Shown: piece after piece, positions 39,414 to 47,091 of the stretch | Layout: each line of letters begins with the position of its first letter | Numbering within the stretch: position 1 is the stretch's first letter | Source of the DNA: JAWLGZ01 sp041690635 | Lineage (GTDB): Bacteria; Pseudomonadota; Gammaproteobacteria; Thiohalomonadales; Thiohalomonadaceae | Length of the DNA stretch: 64,000 bases | Direction of reading: 5' to 3' | NCBI GenBank assembly: GCA_041690635.1 | Contig: JAWLGZ010000003.1 | Span: 434,001-498,000, forward strand | Notes under the pieces: generated by a model | What the model was told of the DNA's origin: nothing | What the model saw: only the letters and a program-made list of their open reading frames with translations | Database searches by the model: none | Translations under genes and position numbers: made by a program

Positions 39414-42292
39414 TGCTGGCGAAGCTCCGTCTGCCCCAGCGTCTTCTGCTGTTGTGGTTCGCCTCCACGGCAGTGGTGCTGCTGGTCTCGGGCATCGCCT
39501 TCTGGCTGTTGCAGGAGCATGAGATCGAAACCGAGCGGCAGGCCCGCATCGAAGCGGCCTTCGGCATTCTGGACAACCAGATCGCCGAACGGGCCGACAG
39601 GCTGGCCACCTCGGCCGGCGCACTGGCGGAGCGGCGCAGCGTCGTCGCCACCCTGCGGCTGTTCGCCGACTATTTCGAGCCGCAGATCAGCACCGCCATG
39701 ACCTTCGACCCGCCGGCGCAGGAACTGGCCGGCGAACTTGCCGAGCTGGCGCGTGCAGCCGGTGCCACCTGGGCGGCCATCGTCGGCAGCAGCGGAACTT
39801 TGAACGGCTACTGGCGCGAAGAGGGCGCCGAATACAAGCTCTATGTCTCCTACCGGGAGGCGGGGCCGGTGGCCTTCGCAAGCGTCTACGGCGAAGGCTC
39901 ATTCGTCCCGCTCGCCGCGGTACCGCCGTTTCTGCAACAGCACGCCACCAATACACAGGGCGCCGGCCCCCGCGGCGTGAGCCTCGCGCCCTGCGCCACC
40001 GGGTCTGGCCCCGCCCTCGCTGCCGAAGCTCCGGTCCTGCGCCCTGCCAACGGGAAGCCGGGTGAGGTGATCGGCAGTGTGGTGGTGGGGGTATGCCTCG
40101 ATGAGGGGTTTGTTGAGCAGATTGCCGCCCAGACCGGGGCGGCGTTCGGCATCGCCGGCGGCACCCACAAGCTTCTCTCCCGGACCATGCCCGATATCGC
40201 CCCGCCGGTTGCCATCACCGACACTACGCCGCCGGCCGGCCTCAATCTGTCGGGGATTCGCTGGCAGCGGGACGGCAGCCGCCTGCTGGGTGCCGGGGAC
40301 TGGGTATTCGGCGACGGTACCCGCAGCACCGCACTGTTCGTGCTCGACCGGGGGGATCTCACCGCCCAGCGCCGAACGCTCATCACCGCCGGCCTTTCCG
40401 GCCTGCTGGTGACCGCCGGCATCATCTTCGTACTCGGCATGCTCTATCTGCGCCGCACCGTCACCCAGCCGCTCGAACACCTGATGCGCGCGGTCGGCAG
40501 CGCGCGGCAGGGCCGCTACGAGACGGTCGCCGGCATCCGGCCGGGCGACGAAATCGGCGACCTGGCCGAGACCTTCAACCACATGACCGATCGCATCCGC
40601 AGCCGCGAGGAGGAGTTGCGGCGCCTGTCGCGGGCGGTCGAGCAGAGTCCGGCCTCGGTCGTGATCACCGATCCGCAGGGACGGATCGAGTACGTGAACC
40701 CACGCTTCACCGAGGTGACCGGTTACAGTGCCAACGAGTTGTACGGCCGCACGCCGAGCCTGCTCAAGAGCGGCCGCACCTCCGACGAGACCTACGCCGA
40801 ACTGTGGCAGACCATCCTCGGGGGCAAGGTGTGGCGCGGGGAGCTGTTCAACCGGGTCAAGGACGGCCAAATCATCTGCGAGCAGGTGTCGATCTCGCCC
40901 ATCGTCGACGAGGCGGGGGCCGTCACCCACTTCGTCGGGGTGAAGGAGGACATCACCCGGCGCAAGGCGACCGAAGAGCAGATCAATCACCTCGCCTACC
41001 ACGACGCCCTCACCGACCTCCCCAACCGCGTGCTGTTTCGCGATCGCCTCGACCAGGCGCTGCGCCGATACCGGCGCCACAACGTACCGTTTGCCCTGCT
41101 GGTGCTCGATCTCGATCACTTCAAGGACATCAACGACAGCCTCGGTCACTCCGCAGGCGACGAGCTGCTGCGTCTGGTCGCCCAGCGGGTGAAGGGTCAA
41201 CTGCGCAGCACAGACACCTTCAGCCGACTGGGGGGCGATGAATTCGGCATCATCCAGTCCGGCATCGGCGGCCCCGCCGATGCCGCCGCGCTGGCCATCA
41301 AGGTGATCGCCAGCTTCGGCGATCCCTTCCCCGTCGGATCCATGCGCCTGCACAGCAACAGCAGCATCGGCATCGCCGTACCGGGCCGTGACATGACCGA
41401 CGTCGACGAACTCATCAGCCGCGCCGACATCGCCCTCTACAAGGCCAAGGACCGCGGCCGCGGCGGCTACGTCTACTTCGACGACGCCATGACCGAGCAG
41501 GTACAGCAGGACGCCGAACTCACCAACGACCTCGCGCGCGCGCTGGGGCAGCAACAGTTGCGACTCGTCTTCCAGCCGCAGATCGAACTCGCCTCCGGCC
41601 GGCTGGTCGGCGTCGAAGCGCTTCTGCGCTGGCGCCACCCGAGCCTGGGCGAAGTTTCGCCCGGCCGCTTCATTCCCCTTGCCGAGAGCCGCGGCCTGAT
41701 GCCCGCCATCGGCGAATGGGTGATGGCCGAAGCGTGCAACCAGTGGCTCACCTGGCGCGACCAGGGGCTGACCGTTGACCGTATCGCCGTCAACGTCTCG
41801 GCCGCACAGTTCAAGGGTGGGCATGGTTTCGAATCGCTGGCCCGCGCCATCGAGAGCTGCAACGTCCCGCCCGAGGCGCTGGAGATCGAATTCACCGAGT
41901 CCGCCTTCATGCACGTCGATGCCGACGCTCTCTCCTGGATCGCCAAACTGAGCAGCAGCGGCGTGCACTTCGCTATCGACGACTTCGGGACCGGCTACTC
42001 CTCCCTGGTCATGCTGCGCCAGTTCCAGGCCCACAAACTCAAAGTGGACCAGAGCTTCGTCCGCGACATGCTCGAGGATGTCAACGACGCCGCCATCGTG
42101 CGCGCCACCATCTCCCTCGCCAAATCCATCGGCATGATCGTCGTCGCCGAAGGGATCGAAGAGGCCGAACAGGCCGCCCGCCTACGCGAAATGGGCTGCG
42201 ACATCGGCCAGGGCTACCACTTCGCCCGCCCCATGCCGCCGGAGGAGATCCTGTCCCGCTACGGAAAAGGGGAATTGCCAATCAACGGCTAG
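39413..42292 (+). CDS. Membrane PAS-GGDEF-EAL c-di-GMP enzyme coupled to a binding protein
   Basis: A 959-residue protein: TM (about 12-33), large periplasmic sensor (about 34-325), TM (about 328-350), HAMP (about 352-402), PAS (about 412-520), GGDEF (about 535-690; motif at 607-611, I-site RSTD) and EAL (about 700-950; EAL at 735-737 in GVEALLRW, IDDFGTGYSS). Both catalytic sites look intact. It overlaps the binding-protein gene by one base, which suggests that the ligand-loaded protein docks on its periplasmic part. The TAG stop comes from the palindrome at 42289-42320. Confidence 0.92.
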   Translation: MLAKLRLPQRLLLLWFASTAVVLLVSGIAFWLLQEHEIETERQARIEAAFGILDNQIAERADRLATSAGALAERRSVVATLRLFADYFEPQISTAMTFDPPAQELAGELAELARAAGATWAAIVGSSGTLNGYWREEGAEYKLYVSYREAGPVAFASVYGEGSFVPLAAVPPFLQQHATNTQGAGPRGVSLAPCATGSGPALAAEAPVLRPANGKPGEVIGSVVVGVCLDEGFVEQIAAQTGAAFGIAGGTHKLLSRTMPDIAPPVAITDTTPPAGLNLSGIRWQRDGSRLLGAGDWVFGDGTRSTALFVLDRGDLTAQRRTLITAGLSGLLVTAGIIFVLGMLYLRRTVTQPLEHLMRAVGSARQGRYETVAGIRPGDEIGDLAETFNHMTDRIRSREEELRRLSRAVEQSPASVVITDPQGRIEYVNPRFTEVTGYSANELYGRTPSLLKSGRTSDETYAELWQTILGGKVWRGELFNRVKDGQIICEQVSISPIVDEAGAVTHFVGVKEDITRRKATEEQINHLAYHDALTDLPNRVLFRDRLDQALRRYRRHNVPFALLVLDLDHFKDINDSLGHSAGDELLRLVAQRVKGQLRSTDTFSRLGGDEFGIIQSGIGGPADAAALAIKVIASFGDPFPVGSMRLHSNSSIGIAVPGRDMTDVDELISRADIALYKAKDRGRGGYVYFDDAMTEQVQQDAELTNDLARALGQQQLRLVFQPQIELASGRLVGVEALLRWRHPSLGEVSPGRFIPLAESRGLMPAIGEWVMAEACNQWLTWRDQGLTVDRIAVNVSAAQFKGGHGFESLARAIESCNVPPEALEIEFTESAFMHVDADALSWIAKLSSSGVHFAIDDFGTGYSSLVMLRQFQAHKLKVDQSFVRDMLEDVNDAAIVRATISLAKSIGMIVVAEGIEEAEQAARLREMGCDIGQGYHFARPMPPEEILSRYGKGELPING

Positions 42293-42320
42293 GAGCATCC
42301 CAAATCCGACAGGCTCCTAG
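42289..42320 (-). repeat. Copy of the AGGAGCCTGTCGG palindrome
   Basis: The 32 bases are the exact reverse complement of 13154-13184 plus one base: CTAGGAGC and GCTCCTAG ends around a TCCCAAATCCGACAG centre. The first four bases contain the TAG stop of the GGDEF/EAL gene. Confidence 0.9.
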
Positions 42321-42500
42321 AGCACCGAACAGATAAATGGAACGTTGTCCTTAAGAGCCGGCCAGCTGTAGGAGCCCGCCCCCGCGGGCGAATGGGCCTA
42401 CCGGAGCAAATCCAGGGCTGAAGCGGCTTTGCCGCTATTCGCCCGGAGGGCCGGGCTCCTACAGATTAAGCAACACTCGGTTTAGCTGTTCGGTGCTCTA
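42318..42500 (-). repeat. Composite REP-like element, copy B
   Basis: The ends are inverse copies of TAGAGCACCGAACAG (42318-42332 and about 42486-42500). Inside are two convergent REP units, GTAGGAGCCCGCCCCCGCGG and CCGGAGGGCCGGGCTCCTAC, around AAATCCAGGGCTGAAGCGGC. It is the reverse complement of copy A with an added outer arm. With copy A it brackets the binding-protein/GGDEF-EAL pair. No gene lies here. Confidence 0.9.
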
Positions 42501-42530
42501 GTCTTGCCCGAATTAGCTTTTCGAGCCTAA

Positions 42531-42568
42531 ACTGCTAATAAAATGCTAACAGCGCAACAATTAGCAGT
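42531..42568. promoter_or_regulatory. Putative operator of the Fic gene
   Basis: ACTGCTAAT (42531-42539) and its exact inverse ATTAGCAGT (42560-42568) flank another GCTAA (42545-42549); a further TTAGC lies at 42513-42517. The right arm ends directly before the Fic ATG, so a protein bound here would block transcription or translation. It lacks a clear Shine-Dalgarno. Confidence 0.55.
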
Positions 42569-43909
42569 ATGAAGGTTCCCCTTACCCCGCCCGATCTCGA
42601 CCAACTGCTCTGTAACGCCAACGCGGAAGGCATTGGCCGGATACTGGACCAATCCCGCGCCTACAAGGGACCCTACCTCCACTGGGACCAGCTTCGGCAT
42701 CGCACCCCCCCGGAGGGGATGACCGTCGAACAGTGGTGGGCCGCCATAAAGCTGGGCAGGCAAGGCATGCTGACGGCGTTGCCGCTGACCGACACCAACG
42801 ACCGGCCGGTCCAGTTCGCGATGCCCAACAGCGTCATGCGCGCACTGCACGACATCGACCGGCATGCGGCGGGCGAAATCGCGATGGAAGGCAAGGCGGT
42901 TTCGGACGAGGACCGTAACCGCTATCTGGTCAGTTCCCTCATCGAGGAGGCGATCACCTCCGCCCAGCTTGAAGGGGCCTCCACCACCCGCGAAGAGGCG
43001 AACAACATGCTCCGCAGCGGGCGGCGACCGCGTGATCGCAGCGAACGGATGATCCTCAACAACTATCGGGTCATGGAGCAGATCCGCCAGCTCAAGGAAG
43101 AGCCCTTCAGCGCCGAACGCATACTGGAACTGCATCGCATCGTCACCGAAGGCACGCTGGACGACCCGGGTGCGGCCGGCCGCTTCCGCCGCCCCGACGA
43201 ACGCATCTCGGTCATGGATGCCAACCCGACCACCGTGCTCCACGAACCACCGCCCGCCGACACCCTCCCTCAGCGACTGGAATTACTCTGCGCCTTCGCC
43301 AATCAGGACGAAAAGGCCGAGCCCTTCGTTCATCCGGTCGTCCGCGCCATCCTCATCCACTACATGCTCGGTTACGACCACCCGTTCCTCGACGGCAACG
43401 GCCGCACTGCCCGCGCACTCTTTTACTGGAGCATGGCGCGATCCGGCTACTGGCTGACGGAATACCTCTCCATCTCCCGTCTCATCAAGTCGGCGCCCGC
43501 CAAATACGCGCGCGCCTACCTCCACACCGAGACCGACGACAACGACGCCACCTACTTCATCCTGCACCAAGTGGATATCATCGAGCGGGCGGTCGACGCC
43601 CTTCATGCCTACCTCGCCCGAAAGATTCAGGAGCAGCGCAGTGCCGAAAGCCTGCTGCGCCACAGCCCCAATCTGGCCGACCAACTCAACTACCGGCAGA
43701 CAGCCCTGCTCAGTCATGCACTGCGCCACCCGGGCCACGGCTACACGGTGGCGAGCCATCAACGTTCGCACCAGGTCGTCACCCAAACCGCCCGCACAGA
43801 CCTGCTCAAACTTGCCGAACTCGGCCTGCTCGACCAGCGCAAGCGCGGCCGGGCGTTCGTGTTCCACGCGCCCCCGGACCTGGCCGAGCGGATCAAGGCG
43901 ATAGGGTAG
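42569..43909 (+). CDS. Fic-family AMP-transferase with N-terminal inhibitory helix
   Basis: A 446-residue protein. N-terminal Fic_N region (1-200) with inhibitory motif S131-x3-E135-G136 (SAQLEG), which blocks the ATP site in class II Fic proteins. The core has the complete catalytic motif HPFLDGNGRTAR (271-282) with H271. The C-terminal region (about 370-446) looks like a winged helix (VASHQRSHQVVTQTARTDLLKLAELGLL), which could bind the palindrome in front of the gene. Class II Fic enzymes act on themselves or other targets; the target here is unknown. It opens the accessory island. Confidence 0.92.
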   Translation: MKVPLTPPDLDQLLCNANAEGIGRILDQSRAYKGPYLHWDQLRHRTPPEGMTVEQWWAAIKLGRQGMLTALPLTDTNDRPVQFAMPNSVMRALHDIDRHAAGEIAMEGKAVSDEDRNRYLVSSLIEEAITSAQLEGASTTREEANNMLRSGRRPRDRSERMILNNYRVMEQIRQLKEEPFSAERILELHRIVTEGTLDDPGAAGRFRRPDERISVMDANPTTVLHEPPPADTLPQRLELLCAFANQDEKAEPFVHPVVRAILIHYMLGYDHPFLDGNGRTARALFYWSMARSGYWLTEYLSISRLIKSAPAKYARAYLHTETDDNDATYFILHQVDIIERAVDALHAYLARKIQEQRSAESLLRHSPNLADQLNYRQTALLSHALRHPGHGYTVASHQRSHQVVTQTARTDLLKLAELGLLDQRKRGRAFVFHAPPDLAERIKAIG

Positions 43910-43942
43910 TGTTGCGCTTGACCACGGACTTCAGCGCGTATG

Positions 43943-44179
43943 TCAGAGCGCCTCTCTCTTCTGATCTGAGGGCCGCTCCCGCTCCACCATGAAGTCGTCA
44001 GCTACGCCAGGCCCTTCGAACCAACTGTCCCAGGCTTCACCGGCGGGCGTAATCAGCCGCCGGTTGCCAATGGCGATAATCTCCACCTCCTTGACCGACT
44101 CGGGCAGAGCAACGCTCTTGGGCAGCCGAACGGCTTGGCTGCGGTTACTCGTAAAGACCTTGGTGTGTGCGGTTGCCAT
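43943..44179 (-). CDS. vapB: VapB-type (AbrB/MazE-like) antitoxin without adjacent toxin
   Basis: A 78-residue protein. The N-terminal swapped-hairpin DNA-binding region is KVFTSNRSQAVRLPKSVALPESVKEVEI. The C-terminal toxin-binding tail is WDSWFEGPGVADDFMVERE. It normally sits just upstream of VapC, but the space downstream is only 33 bases before the convergent Fic gene. SD GGAGG precedes the ATG. So an orphan antitoxin, either a remnant or acting with a distant toxin. Confidence 0.85.
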   Translation of the reverse strand: MATAHTKVFTSNRSQAVRLPKSVALPESVKEVEIIAIGNRRLITPAGEAWDSWFEGPGVADDFMVERERPSDQKREAL

Positions 44180-44371
44180 GCGAGCCTCCGGATATCCCCC
44201 GATTTCAATACTACCTGCCCTCGGCCATAAACGCGTGCGATGCCCAGCCGATAGCAGCCCCCCAGTGCCTGCGGTAGACTGAGTTCCAACCAGTCAGCTA
44301 ACCCGCTGTTACGGTAGGCGCGGCGGAAGCCGCGATTCGGCACCCAAACGCGAACCGTGCCGGTACACGCC

Positions 44372-44714
44372 ATGTCCCTTTGAGCCGGATACCACGACGC
44401 ATAGTGCGCTTGACCTGTTCAAACAGCGCCTCCAGACCCGTTATGGCAGACAGCTGACGGGCCTGGTGCTTTTCGGTTCGCGCGCCCGTGGCGATTTCAG
44501 TCCCGACAGCGATGCCGATGTGGCAGTCTTCCTCACCTCGGCATCCGATCCCATCCGTGAACAAATGGATTTGGCGGATGAGACCTACGCCATTTTTCTC
44601 GAAACCGGAATCCTCATCCAACCTTGGGTGTTCCTGGGAACCCCGGACCGGCCCGAGACCGGCCGGGCGCCGCACTTGCTTAAGCCTGTAATGAAAGAAG
44701 GGTTGAGAGTGTGA
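44372..44714 (+). pseudogene. MNT-type nucleotidyltransferase (MntA-like antitoxin), probably frameshifted at 5' end
   Basis: The open frame encodes a minimal nucleotidyltransferase with LVLFGSRARGDFSPDSDADVAVF, i.e. GS-x10-DxD intact. The normal N-terminal helix is also encoded in frame (SALDLFKQRLQTRYGRQLTG, from about 44403), but there is no start codon before it. ATG 44372 (MSL, then TGA) would join this frame if one T of the CCCTTT run at 44376-44381 were lost, reading MSLEPDTTTHSALD. Otherwise translation starts at GTG 44466 and yields a truncated 82-residue protein. It overlaps the HEPN remnant by four bases. Confidence 0.6.
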
Positions 44715-44860
44715 CTCTGCGGGGGTTAACCGATAAGGCAGAACGGGCGTTGCAGGCAGCAAGACGCGCCTTCGCCGATGACTACATGGAAGCTGCCGTC
44801 GATAGGGCGTATTACACGGTCTTTTACTGCGCTCCGCTTACCCCCACCCAGCCTCGATGA
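44711..44860 (+). pseudogene. HEPN-domain toxin (HepT-like), truncated
   Basis: The GTG start overlaps the MNT stop (GTGA), the usual layout of HEPN/MNT pairs. The first 40 codons are HEPN-like: LRGLTDKAERALQAARRAF and YMEAAVDRAYYTVFYCA, matching the first two helices. After FYCA similarity stops and a TGA ends the frame at 49 residues, so the catalytic R-x4-H part is gone. The following 228 bases show no continuation, so the 3' half was lost by deletion or replacement. Confidence 0.7.
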
Positions 44861-44987
44861 TTCCTGCGAACGGCGCGCGGCGGCGAGACGCCAACCGACA
44901 GCGCGCAAACCGGTGAGTGAATCTCGATGCGCGGTGGGCCACCCGATATCGAAGCGCTGCGTTGACGTCCCGCCGTTGGCGGACTCT

Positions 44988-45021
44988 CATCTGTCCTTTG
45001 TCCATAAACAAAAGGCAGATG
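44988..45021. other. Hairpin in the leader of the HIT-HNH operon
   Basis: CATCTGTCCTTTG (44988-45000) and CAAAAGGCAGATG (45009-45021) form a 13-bp stem with one mismatch. An outer pair GGACTCT (44981-44987) with AGAGTCC (45047-45053) may enclose it. It lies 70 bases before the HIT start and could be a terminator, attenuator or operator. Confidence 0.45.
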
Positions 45022-45088
45022 ACAGCAGAGGTGACTGTTAGTCCGCAGAGTCCTTCGAGAGTACACTGCTCGCTCCCCTTGAAGCGCA

Positions 45089-45481
45089 ATGAAGCCTGAA
45101 ATGACCACAGGTTGTCCTTTCTGTGATCCTCCCTCTAATCGCATATTGGACGATTGCGAAGGAGTGATGGCTATTAGAGATGCCTACCCGGTATCGCCAG
45201 GGCATTCGTTGATTGTTCCGAAGCGGCACGTGGCCTCTTGGTTCGAAATAACAGATGTCGAGCGCATGGCATTAGTCGGAATGCTTGAGCGGGCGAAGCA
45301 GATCATCGAGCAGGAGTCCCGACCGGATGGCTATAACATCGGAATCAATGATGGACTGGCAGCGGGACAAACAGTTCACCACCTTCATATCCACTTGATT
45401 CCCCGCTTCGACGGGGATTGTGGTGATCCGCGCGGTGGCGTGCGTTGGGTCATTCCCGACAAGGCAGAGTACTGGACATGA
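45089..45481 (+). CDS. HIT-family nucleotide hydrolase/transferase
   Basis: A 130-residue histidine-triad protein. An N-terminal CPFC zinc-like pair (C9, C12), the conserved DAYPVSPGHSLIVPKRH block, and the catalytic triad HHLHIH with H98, H100 and H102. HIT enzymes cut or transfer nucleoside monophosphates from nucleotide conjugates. It overlaps the next gene by four bases (ATGA), so the two products likely work together. Base composition is lower in GC than the surrounding core genes. A Met at codon 5 could be an alternative start. Confidence 0.9.
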   Translation: MKPEMTTGCPFCDPPSNRILDDCEGVMAIRDAYPVSPGHSLIVPKRHVASWFEITDVERMALVGMLERAKQIIEQESRPDGYNIGINDGLAAGQTVHHLHIHLIPRFDGDCGDPRGGVRWVIPDKAEYWT

Positions 45482-46383
45482 CTCCGCAAGAAGTTCTCGA
45501 AACTTTCGAGCAGTTCAGGGTGTGGCAGCGCGGTGGAAGTCGTGCTGTTCATAAACCGCTCCTGATCCTGCTGGAGCTGGGTCGCCTTGCAAGGGGTGAT
45601 GTATCCGCGATCGAATACAGTGAAATCGAGCCTAAGCTCATCAGTCTACTTGATGAATTCGGACCTGCCGGTGCGAGCAAAAGCCGGCACTACCCTTTCT
45701 GGCATTTGCGATCGGATGGCTTTTGGGAGTTACGTGGTCCTACGCAGATACTCGAACGGCCTGCCGGAGCAACACCCAATATAACGGAACTGCGTACACA
45801 TCGGGTTACCGGGAATTTTGTTCCGGCAGTGCGTGATGCACTTGTATCCGATCCAGCGCTCTTGCGCGAGGTCGCTAATAGAATAGTTGGGGCGCACTTC
45901 CCTGAGTCGATTCAGTCAGACGTGCTGGCGGCAGTCGGTTTAGAGGCGACATACCAAACTGTTTGCGAAGAGCCGATTGACAAACGGCGCCGTAATCCTG
46001 CCTTTCGTCAAAAGGTTTTGATGGCTTACGAGTACCGCTGCTGTCTTTGCGGCCATGACATCCGCCTTTTTAACCAGGTGATCGGTTTGGAGGCCGCACA
46101 CATCAAATGGTTTCAAGCCGGGGGGCCCGACGTCGAGAGCAATGGGCTCGCGCTTTGCTCACTGCACCACAAGATTTTCGACTTGGGCGCTTTCACCATC
46201 ACTCCGGATACCTACCAAGTACAATTTAGTCGCCATGTTGTCGGAAGTCCGGATATCCAAGCTCGCCTGCTCTCCTATCATGGTGCAGGGCTTATCTCCC
46301 CACAGAGCCCGGAATTTCTGCCGAATAGGGAGTTTCTGGAGTGGCATCATCAGGAAGTTTTCAAGAAGCCGGCTCGTGGCTGA
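45478..46383 (+). CDS. Putative phosphorothioate-DNA-dependent HNH restriction endonuclease
   Basis: A 301-residue protein. Residues about 1-155 resemble the DNA sulfur-binding domain of ScoMcrA-type enzymes: VHKPLLILLELGRLARGD, FGPAGASKSRHYPFWHLRSDG and a later helical part. Residues about 175-245 form an HNH nuclease with C188-x2-C191, H208 (LEAAHIKW), N222 and C227-x2-HH (NGLALCSLHHKIFD). Relatives cut DNA carrying phosphorothioate links. No dnd or ssp modification genes are nearby. It is coupled to the HIT gene. The identification is by sequence pattern and should be taken as probable. Confidence 0.78.
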   Translation: MTPQEVLETFEQFRVWQRGGSRAVHKPLLILLELGRLARGDVSAIEYSEIEPKLISLLDEFGPAGASKSRHYPFWHLRSDGFWELRGPTQILERPAGATPNITELRTHRVTGNFVPAVRDALVSDPALLREVANRIVGAHFPESIQSDVLAAVGLEATYQTVCEEPIDKRRRNPAFRQKVLMAYEYRCCLCGHDIRLFNQVIGLEAAHIKWFQAGGPDVESNGLALCSLHHKIFDLGAFTITPDTYQVQFSRHVVGSPDIQARLLSYHGAGLISPQSPEFLPNREFLEWHHQEVFKKPARG

Positions 46384-46659
46384 ACCGGAATTAACCAGAG
46401 ATTGTTAGCACGAAGACCAATACACAAGCCTTGACGCTTTCTTTTCGTTCAGACACCATCGAATGAAATATAGAGCGCTACCCGACAGGTGCGGCAACAC
46501 CCGTCAGGTAGCTGACCCCAAGACTGGCTTGAGCAGACCTTGGGGCTGCGCGGGAGTATACCATCGGGTCCGGGCGCCCCTTTGCCCGGCCCGCGGATGC
46601 ATCACGGCGGCCCCGTTTTTCGGGGCCGTTTGCGTTTCGGCCCCCGGTAAGGAGGGAGT
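46384..46659. other. Intergenic region with hairpin-rich segment
   Basis: After the HNH gene, two hairpins follow: 46478-46491 with 46498-46511 (14-bp stem, two mismatches, loop CGGCAA) and 46516-46522 with 46539-46545 (CCCCAAG/CTTGGGG). A third, CGGCCCCG-TTTTT-CGGGGCCG, ends near 46629. They may be a small RNA or leader; I do not match them to a known family. Confidence 0.45.
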
Positions 46660-46806
46660 ATGCGCGTGGTGCGTTCGTTCCGGCGGGGTCGCCGGTTGTT
46701 ACTCATCGTCTTCAGGGCGTTTCGATTCGGCCGCTTCGCTGGGCGGGGCGGCGTCCCGGTGCAGGCGCCGGGCTGTGGACGGTCCGCCGCTGTCCGCATC
46801 CAATAG
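46660..46806 (+). CDS. Small arginine-rich ORF before the XRE regulator
   Basis: A 48-codon frame with a strong Shine-Dalgarno (AAGGAGGG, spacing three to eight bases) before ATG 46660. The product begins MRVVRSFRRGRRLLLIVFRA and is rich in Arg and Gly, with no known domain. It ends five bases before the XRE gene, which has no SD of its own, so translation of the regulator may be coupled to it. Whether the peptide itself matters is unknown. Confidence 0.35.
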   Translation: MRVVRSFRRGRRLLLIVFRAFRFGRFAGRGGVPVQAPGCGRSAAVRIQ

Positions 46807-46811
46807 CCGTC

Positions 46812-47090
46812 ATGGACGATCGAACGGCACGGAGGCGGCTGGCGGAGAATCTTCGGGTGCGGCGCGTGCTGCGCGGCTGGTCGCAGGAGGATCTTGCCGA
46901 GGCGGCCGGGCTGCACCGCACCTATGTCAGCGCCATCGAGCGGGCCGGGCGCAATGTCGGGCTCGACAATCTCCAGCGGCTCGCCGCCGCCTTCGGCATC
47001 TCCATTCCCGATCTGTTCACGGAGCCGGACCCGGCCGCGGTCGGGTTGAGCGTGATCGAGAGCATCCGAGACACCTTGAAGGAGAAGTGA
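46812..47090 (+). CDS. XRE-family helix-turn-helix regulator
   Basis: A 92-residue DNA-binding protein. The HTH (about 12-66) reads RRVLRGWSQEDLAEAAGLHR and YVSAIERAGRNVGLDNLQRLAAAFGI, very close to the classic Cro/C1 and controller-protein type of restriction-modification loci. The C-terminal tail is short, so it probably acts as a dimer. One base separates its stop from the ATG of the following small gene, indicating cotranscription. Confidence 0.88.
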   Translation: MDDRTARRRLAENLRVRRVLRGWSQEDLAEAAGLHRTYVSAIERAGRNVGLDNLQRLAAAFGISIPDLFTEPDPAAVGLSVIESIRDTLKEK

Positions 47091-47091
47091 G

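Noticed and set aside
39899..42034. 711-codon minus-strand frame opposite the GGDEF/EAL gene
   Set aside because: Shadow frame; the opposite strand encodes complete PAS, GGDEF and EAL domains.
42289..42500. Insertion sequence downstream of the GGDEF/EAL gene
   Set aside because: There are terminal inverted repeats but no transposase frame; size (about 210 bases) fits a non-autonomous element only.
46478..46560. Signal recognition particle RNA or other known small RNA
   Set aside because: Hairpins are present, but the conserved GGTCAGG and GGAAGCAGCC words of SRP RNA are missing, and no other family fits.
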